A stretch of DNA of 10,424 bases from Euperipatoides rowelli. Lineage: Eukaryota > Onychophora > Udeonychophora > Euonychophora > Peripatopsidae. Every line of letters starts with the position of its first letter. Position 1 is the stretch's first letter. The notes beneath the pieces were generated by a model. That model was given only the letters and a program-made list of their open reading frames with translations. It had not been told where the DNA came from and made no database searches. A program made the position numbers and the translations under genes. Location: assembly GCA_003024985.2 (NCBI GenBank), contig PXIH01S0015538.1. One strand, given 5' to 3'. Shown one piece after another: positions 6,977 through 10,424 of this stretch.

Positions 6977-7537
6977 ATAATGGAAACCAAACAGTACCAG
7001 AATTTGTGGCAGAAATGAACCATTTCTATAAAATGACTGGTGTTATTAAGGATAAAGACAAAATAGCAAAAATTCTACAGTTTTTGACGGGAAACACAGC
7101 AAAGAGGTGCATAATCCAAATGACTGATACCACCTCATGGAAGGGCTTATACGATAATATCATCACACAATACTACAACCAAAAAGAATTTGCCCAAAAG
7201 TGGGAAGCCTTGTATTATAATAGGCACTACAACAATGAACTTGAGTGCTTTATAATAAAAGCCTGGTAACTGCAGTTGACACTACATAGCAAATATACTC
7301 TAAAACAACTAGGAAAATGCTCTAACATAACTAGGAAAGTAAAGGAAAAGGACCATAGGAACTTTAATGAATTTCTTAAAAATGTAAAAGAAATTCAGAA
7401 AGCAAGCTTTTAAAAATCTAAAGAATGAAATAGATCTTACACAATCAACAACCAATCCCAAGGACTGTTACACACCCCCAGTGAGCCCACAAGGTAACAG
7501 AAATCCCACATTCCCAAAACAAAGTCAAACATACTAG
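6946..7537 (+). pseudogene. Gag capsid-like core and proline-rich tail
   Basis: From 6946 a frame stays open to a single TAA at 7267, then continues in the same phase to TAA at 7411. It includes VPEFVAEMNHFYKMTGV, KIAKILQFLTGNTAKR and WKGLYDNIITQYYNQ. The pattern (aromatic-rich helix, then a K...L...L.G.A... helix, then W..L...I...Y) is that of the retrotransposon gag core of Ty3/gypsy-type elements. After the first stop, KYTLKQLGKC and NFNEFLKNVKEIQKA continue the helical domain. A +1 shift then leads to LKNEIDLTQSTTNPKDCYTP, PVSPQGNRNPTFPKQSQTY and a stop at 7535-7537, a Pro/Asn/Gln tail. No CCHC zinc knuckle is seen. GTG at 7006 should not be taken as the start. Confidence 0.7.
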
Positions 7538-7900
7538 AACCAGGCCAAATACAAACACAATCATACCTTCCATAGTCCAAGGTTTCCAAGGATAGACCGA
7601 ATGAGCTGAGGCCCAAGCCCAACTATAGTTCTAGTGCCCAAACATAAAAGGCTAGGTGATTAGTGGGTCTTCACCCAGTTCTAATCCAATTCCCACACAA
7701 ACAAGCTTAGTACATAATCTTTGAGTTGGGATATAAAGGATGAAATTTAAAGAGTAAAAAATTGGAAAAATAAAAAAGATAATATCAGATCAAACCCCAT
7801 TCTTAAAATAACAGTAATCTTAGCAATATAAAAAACAAAAAACAACATCATTCTGACTCTAAAAATAGGTAAATAGTCTACAAAGTAGTGACTTTATAGA
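7538..7900 (+). other. Gap between gag and integrase end; no pol motifs
   Basis: I find no protease (D[ST]G), RT (YxDD) or RNase H motif in any frame here. The sequence stays A-rich on the plus strand. This is where most of pol would be in a full element, so a deletion breakpoint probably lies within the stretch. Confidence 0.55.
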
Positions 7901-7909
7901 TGTGTCAGT

Positions 7910-8378
7910 CTAATTATTGATGACCTGGAATGCATTGATAAATTATAGAAGAACATTGTAAAAACATTGAAGGTAAAATTAGAAGATTGATTTAGAAAGG
8001 ATAAGGTAAATGGTCCGAACAAGCAAAAGTCACTATGAAAAAAAAATCAATCCCAGACCATTCAAAGTTGGTCACCTAGCAATAATAAAACACAGGCTTT
8101 GATTGACAAAAGAAACCACTACTCAACCAAATTGAAACATAGGTGGAGAGGGCCCTACATACAAAAAAGAAAATAAACAACCTAGAATATGAAATAGAGG
8201 ACTTTGAAAACAAAACAAAAATTCCAGCAAATATAATATTGTAAATATAGAAAGATATGAAATGAGGAAAGATGACCAGGAGTTCACCATAAAGTCAGAA
8301 AACTCTGAGATATCCCATAAACATAAATATGAGACAAGGTCTAAAAACCCAAACTCACAAACTTCTACCAAAAAGTAA
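7910..8378 (+). pseudogene. Ty3/gypsy-type integrase C-terminus (GPY module)
   Basis: In living elements this small beta-barrel end of integrase helps bind DNA. One frame reads HYEKKINPRPFKVGHLAIIK at 8031-8090, matching YD.K.N.R.FKVGDLVLI. A shift gives KLKHRWRGPYIQK to a stop at 8174, containing the defining RW.GPY motif. Another shift gives NNLEYEIEDFENKTKIPANI, and a further one VNIERYEMRKDD, matching the usual ..YEI.....K....+V+I.R+.. ending. The last frame runs through a polar tail to TAA at 8376-8378, probably the original pol stop. Upstream, FRKDKVNG and a Lys-rich helix (about 7920-8020) fit the end of the integrase core. Four phases within 350 bp show it is dead. Confidence 0.8.
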
Positions 8379-9660
8379 TGAGTTAAATGAAAAACAATTT
8401 TAGGATGGGTATCCAAAATATACAAAAGTATAAAAATTCTACCTTCAAAAAAAGTGAGTACAAAAAAAAAGCAAGAAAGAATCTATTATAAAACTGAAGG
8501 AACCATTAACAGTTTCCTTCCAAAAACAGAAAAAATAAAAGACTGCAGAAAATAAATCAAAAGTCAAAGTAGACTGCATATAATGTATACCCTCTAATTG
8601 AAAAAGATAAATATACAAAAACCACCTAGTACATAAAAATGATGGATATTAATTTGCTGTAACATGCATATGGAGTTATCATCAATACCATTATCAGCAC
8701 CACACCACACGATAATCTTCACCCATTATTCATTAATCAGGATGATGGGCGGATGTGGAATGTTGTAGACAGGAACACAACAATATAGAAGCTTTTTAAG
8801 TCACAAAGTTTCTATGCCCAAATAAAAGTAAATTTAAATCAGAGCATACCATTAAAAGTCAATGGCTAGAAAAGAAACAAAAAATGCTTGAAATAAAAGA
8901 ATTTCCTATAACTAGTAACATTAGAGGCCCAAATAAAATCAAAAAGGGATCAGAACAAGGATAAGCACAAACAAGAAAAATTTAAAAATAATAGATAAAA
9001 AGATACAAGAAAGAACAAAACCAAATCTCTTTACGGTAAAAAGAAAGACAAAACAAAAATTCAAACAAAGTATCTCATAAGGAGAAATTGATTTAGTAAT
9101 GATAAATAAAGAAATGATGCACACTAATACTGATATAATAATCATAAACAAGAATAAATAAGGCAACAAAGACAAATAAGGTGATATAAAGAAAATATAA
9201 GGAAGCTCAACCAAGAACAAATTACAAAAAATTAATACACAACTGTATTAACAAATTTAGTAGTACCTTAATTATATCAGAATAGTAAAAAAATACTCAA
9301 AAGATACACTGACCAAAGTTATACATTATTTAAGTAAAAGTTATAAAACAGTTAACAATAGAATCAGTCTAGAAGCTTAATCTCGCCAATTTCTAAATTA
9401 CTTATATTATTTATTCATAAAATAAAATTGTGTTGTTCAAGAAAAATAAAAAAATTAGCCCATAGAATGCTTGGACCCAAGCAAATGTAAGCAAAAACAA
9501 ATGTGACCACCAGAAAAGAAAGATAAAGAATTCAACTCCCATTTTTCAAAAGAACAAAAATAGTAAGGCAAAGAAAACCAGTAATATTTTGGGTAAAAAA
9601 AATTAAAGTTTCTGCTACATATAGAGACACATAAAGCAACCCTCAGCATGCTTTAAGGAA
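8379..9660 (+). other. A-rich stretch, possible 3' part of the Ty3-like relic
   Basis: The plus strand is very A-rich and T-poor, in the same way as the gag and integrase pieces before it, and the bias fades near 9660. Short open pieces exist: at about 8711-8793 a frame reads DNLHPLFINQDDGRMWNVVD, then RNTTI to a stop, continuing as LFKSQSFYAQIKV to about 8870; another contains EIKEFPITSNIRGPNKIKKG at about 8890-8955. They could be remains of a third ORF, but I recognise no family and see no signal peptide or membrane segment on this strand. The Phe/Ile/Leu-rich minus-strand open stretches at 8123-8425, 8939-9220 and 9455-9649 are complements of the A-rich strand, not genes. Confidence 0.4.
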
Positions 9661-9946
9661 GAGGGTATTGTGTAATAGGTTTAAAATCTCCCCCAAAGCA
9701 TTACACAGTGGGTAGACATATTGTTGAAAAAGCCAAACAGGGAACAACTAGAATAAGATATTAAGCATAATATGCAAATGTATAAAAATATAAATAGAGA
9801 GTCTATAATGTATATTATAGAAAGAGGAAAAAGTTACACTTAATAAAAGCACCAATAAATATAATCATTTCATCATTGGGAAAATAATTATCAATCCTGC
9901 CACTATGAATGTCTTTGCAAGATTTAAAAAATACACTGAAGAGAAA

Positions 9947-9962
9947 TTTTTTTTTTTTTTTT
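9947..9962. repeat. Poly-T tract (16 T)
   Basis: An uninterrupted run of 16 T on the plus strand. It could be the poly-A tail of a minus-strand retroposed copy, but no SINE or LINE body is recognised to its left on that reading. Confidence 0.8.
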
Positions 9963-10056
9963 GGAAAGAGAAGAAGAAAGGAAAATGTGGCTGAAATCCT
10001 AGCCTTTTTCCCCTACCAAACGCATAAAAGTATTTCTCATTACTTAAATCTCCTTC

Positions 10057-10093
10057 GTCTTCTTCTTCTTCTTCTTCTTCTTCTATAGAAGAA
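10057..10093. repeat. TTC microsatellite ending in a palindrome
   Basis: About nine TTC units run from 10057 to 10084. The last units form a perfect palindrome TTCTTCTATAGAAGAA (10078-10093). Confidence 0.9.
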
Positions 10094-10185
10094 ACCTAAC
10101 CAGAATAAGTAGCTGGAAATATGAATGGCTGGGCCTGGAGTGCCAAAGTTGATAACAGCCTGACACATTGTCCAGTACCCATGAT

Positions 10186-10248
10186 AATCTCTGTAACATA
10201 AACAGGCCGAAAATCTCTGTAACAGGTCCGCTGCAACATAAACAGGCC
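10186..10248. repeat. Direct repeats around CTGYAACATAAACAGGCC
   Basis: CTGTAACATAAACAGGCC (10191-10208) recurs as CTGCAACATAAACAGGCC (10231-10248), a period of 40 with one difference. Between them AATCTCTGTAACA (10186-10198) recurs at 10212-10224. This suggests a local duplication of a short mixed unit, or a fragment of a tandem repeat. Confidence 0.8.
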
Positions 10249-10424
10249 AGATTGCCTCACCATTCTTCTATTTTCCCTGTGACAGAAGCTCTGATGAAGA
10301 TCTTATAAGCTAGGTGCCAAGTAATCAACCAGGACACATGTCAGCTTAATTTAGCCTACTTATGGATTGAAATTAAATACGAACTCCTTAACGATGTGAA
10401 TTCTATATTGTAAGTCCTAACCTA

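Larger units (their letters stand above)
6200..8378 (+). mobile_element. Degenerate Ty3/gypsy-like element: gag joined to integrase end
   Basis: On the plus strand a gag-like region (6247-7537) is followed after only about 400 bp by the C-terminal end of a Ty3/gypsy-type integrase (about 7900-8378). A complete element would have protease, RT, RNase H and most of integrase, normally more than 2 kb, in between. None is visible, so pol carries a large internal deletion or the copy descends from a non-autonomous deletion derivative. All parts show frameshifts and stops. The plus strand is strongly A-rich throughout, as in several retroelement lineages. LTRs and a primer-binding site were not found. 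The A-rich composition continues to about 9660, so the element may extend further. Confidence 0.75.
9661..10424. other. Non-coding stretch with simple repeats
   Basis: No coding or RNA gene signal is seen. It has an 8-bp inverted repeat TGTGTAAT / ATTACACA (9669-9676, 9700-9707), a 16-T run (9947-9962), a TTC microsatellite, and a 40-bp-period repeat. The last 300 bases are somewhat richer in GC than the rest of the window and are not identified. Confidence 0.5.

Noticed and set aside
7437-7622. 61-codon minus-strand frame
   Set aside because: Complement of the proline-rich gag tail; no resemblance to a known protein.
8939-9220. 93-codon minus-strand frame, very rich in Phe, Leu and Ile
   Set aside because: A complement of A-rich DNA always gives such hydrophobic frames; no conserved motif. 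The same applies to 8123-8425 and 9455-9649.
9669-9707. TGTGTAAT...ATTACACA as LTR ends or short transposon termini
   Set aside because: Only 39 bp apart and no matching copy elsewhere in the window.

Overview
This window is eukaryotic, AT-rich intergenic DNA made up largely of decayed transposable elements. I see no intact protein-coding gene, no RNA gene and no bacterial operon layout. A BEL/Pao retrotransposon, a family known only from animals, points to a metazoan. The host lineage cannot be named from the sequence. One ambiguous base (n, position 2833) shows this is assembly sequence rather than a finished clone.

Layout. (1) 1-890: no coding signal. It lies on the 3' side of the BEL/Pao pol remnant, so it may hold remains of the 3' LTR, but none can be delimited. 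(2) About 890-4560, minus strand: a heavily mutated BEL/Pao pol, readable from right to left as protease/RT linker, reverse transcriptase, RNase H, and integrase with its C-terminal tail. Gag and the protease active-site region are not recognisable. Stops and frameshifts occur throughout, and catalytic residues are replaced. (3) 2607-3180: a 574-bp non-autonomous hAT-like DNA element with an exact 8-bp target duplication (ATGAGTTC). It lies inside the BEL/Pao pol between the RT end and RNase H, and removing it rejoins the pol frame. (4) 4560-5790: AT-rich sequence with a 14-bp perfect palindrome and no coding signal. (5) 5810-6185: a dense run of inverted repeats. (6) About 6200-8380, plus strand: a second retroelement relic in the opposite orientation. 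It has a gag-like region with an N-terminal coiled coil, a capsid-like core and a proline-rich tail. Only about 400 bp later comes the C-terminal end of a Ty3/gypsy-type integrase (GPY module). The protease, RT and RNase H between them are missing. (7) 8380-9660: continued strong A-richness on the plus strand, possibly the degraded 3' part of the same element. (8) 9660-10424: no coding signal; a 16-T run, a TTC microsatellite and a 40-bp direct repeat.

No genes work together here today. The window records at least three insertions: BEL/Pao first, then hAT into it, and a separate Ty3-like element nearby. The most useful results are the fully delimited nested hAT element and the gag-to-integrase deletion relic. 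I found no convincing undescribed functional system.
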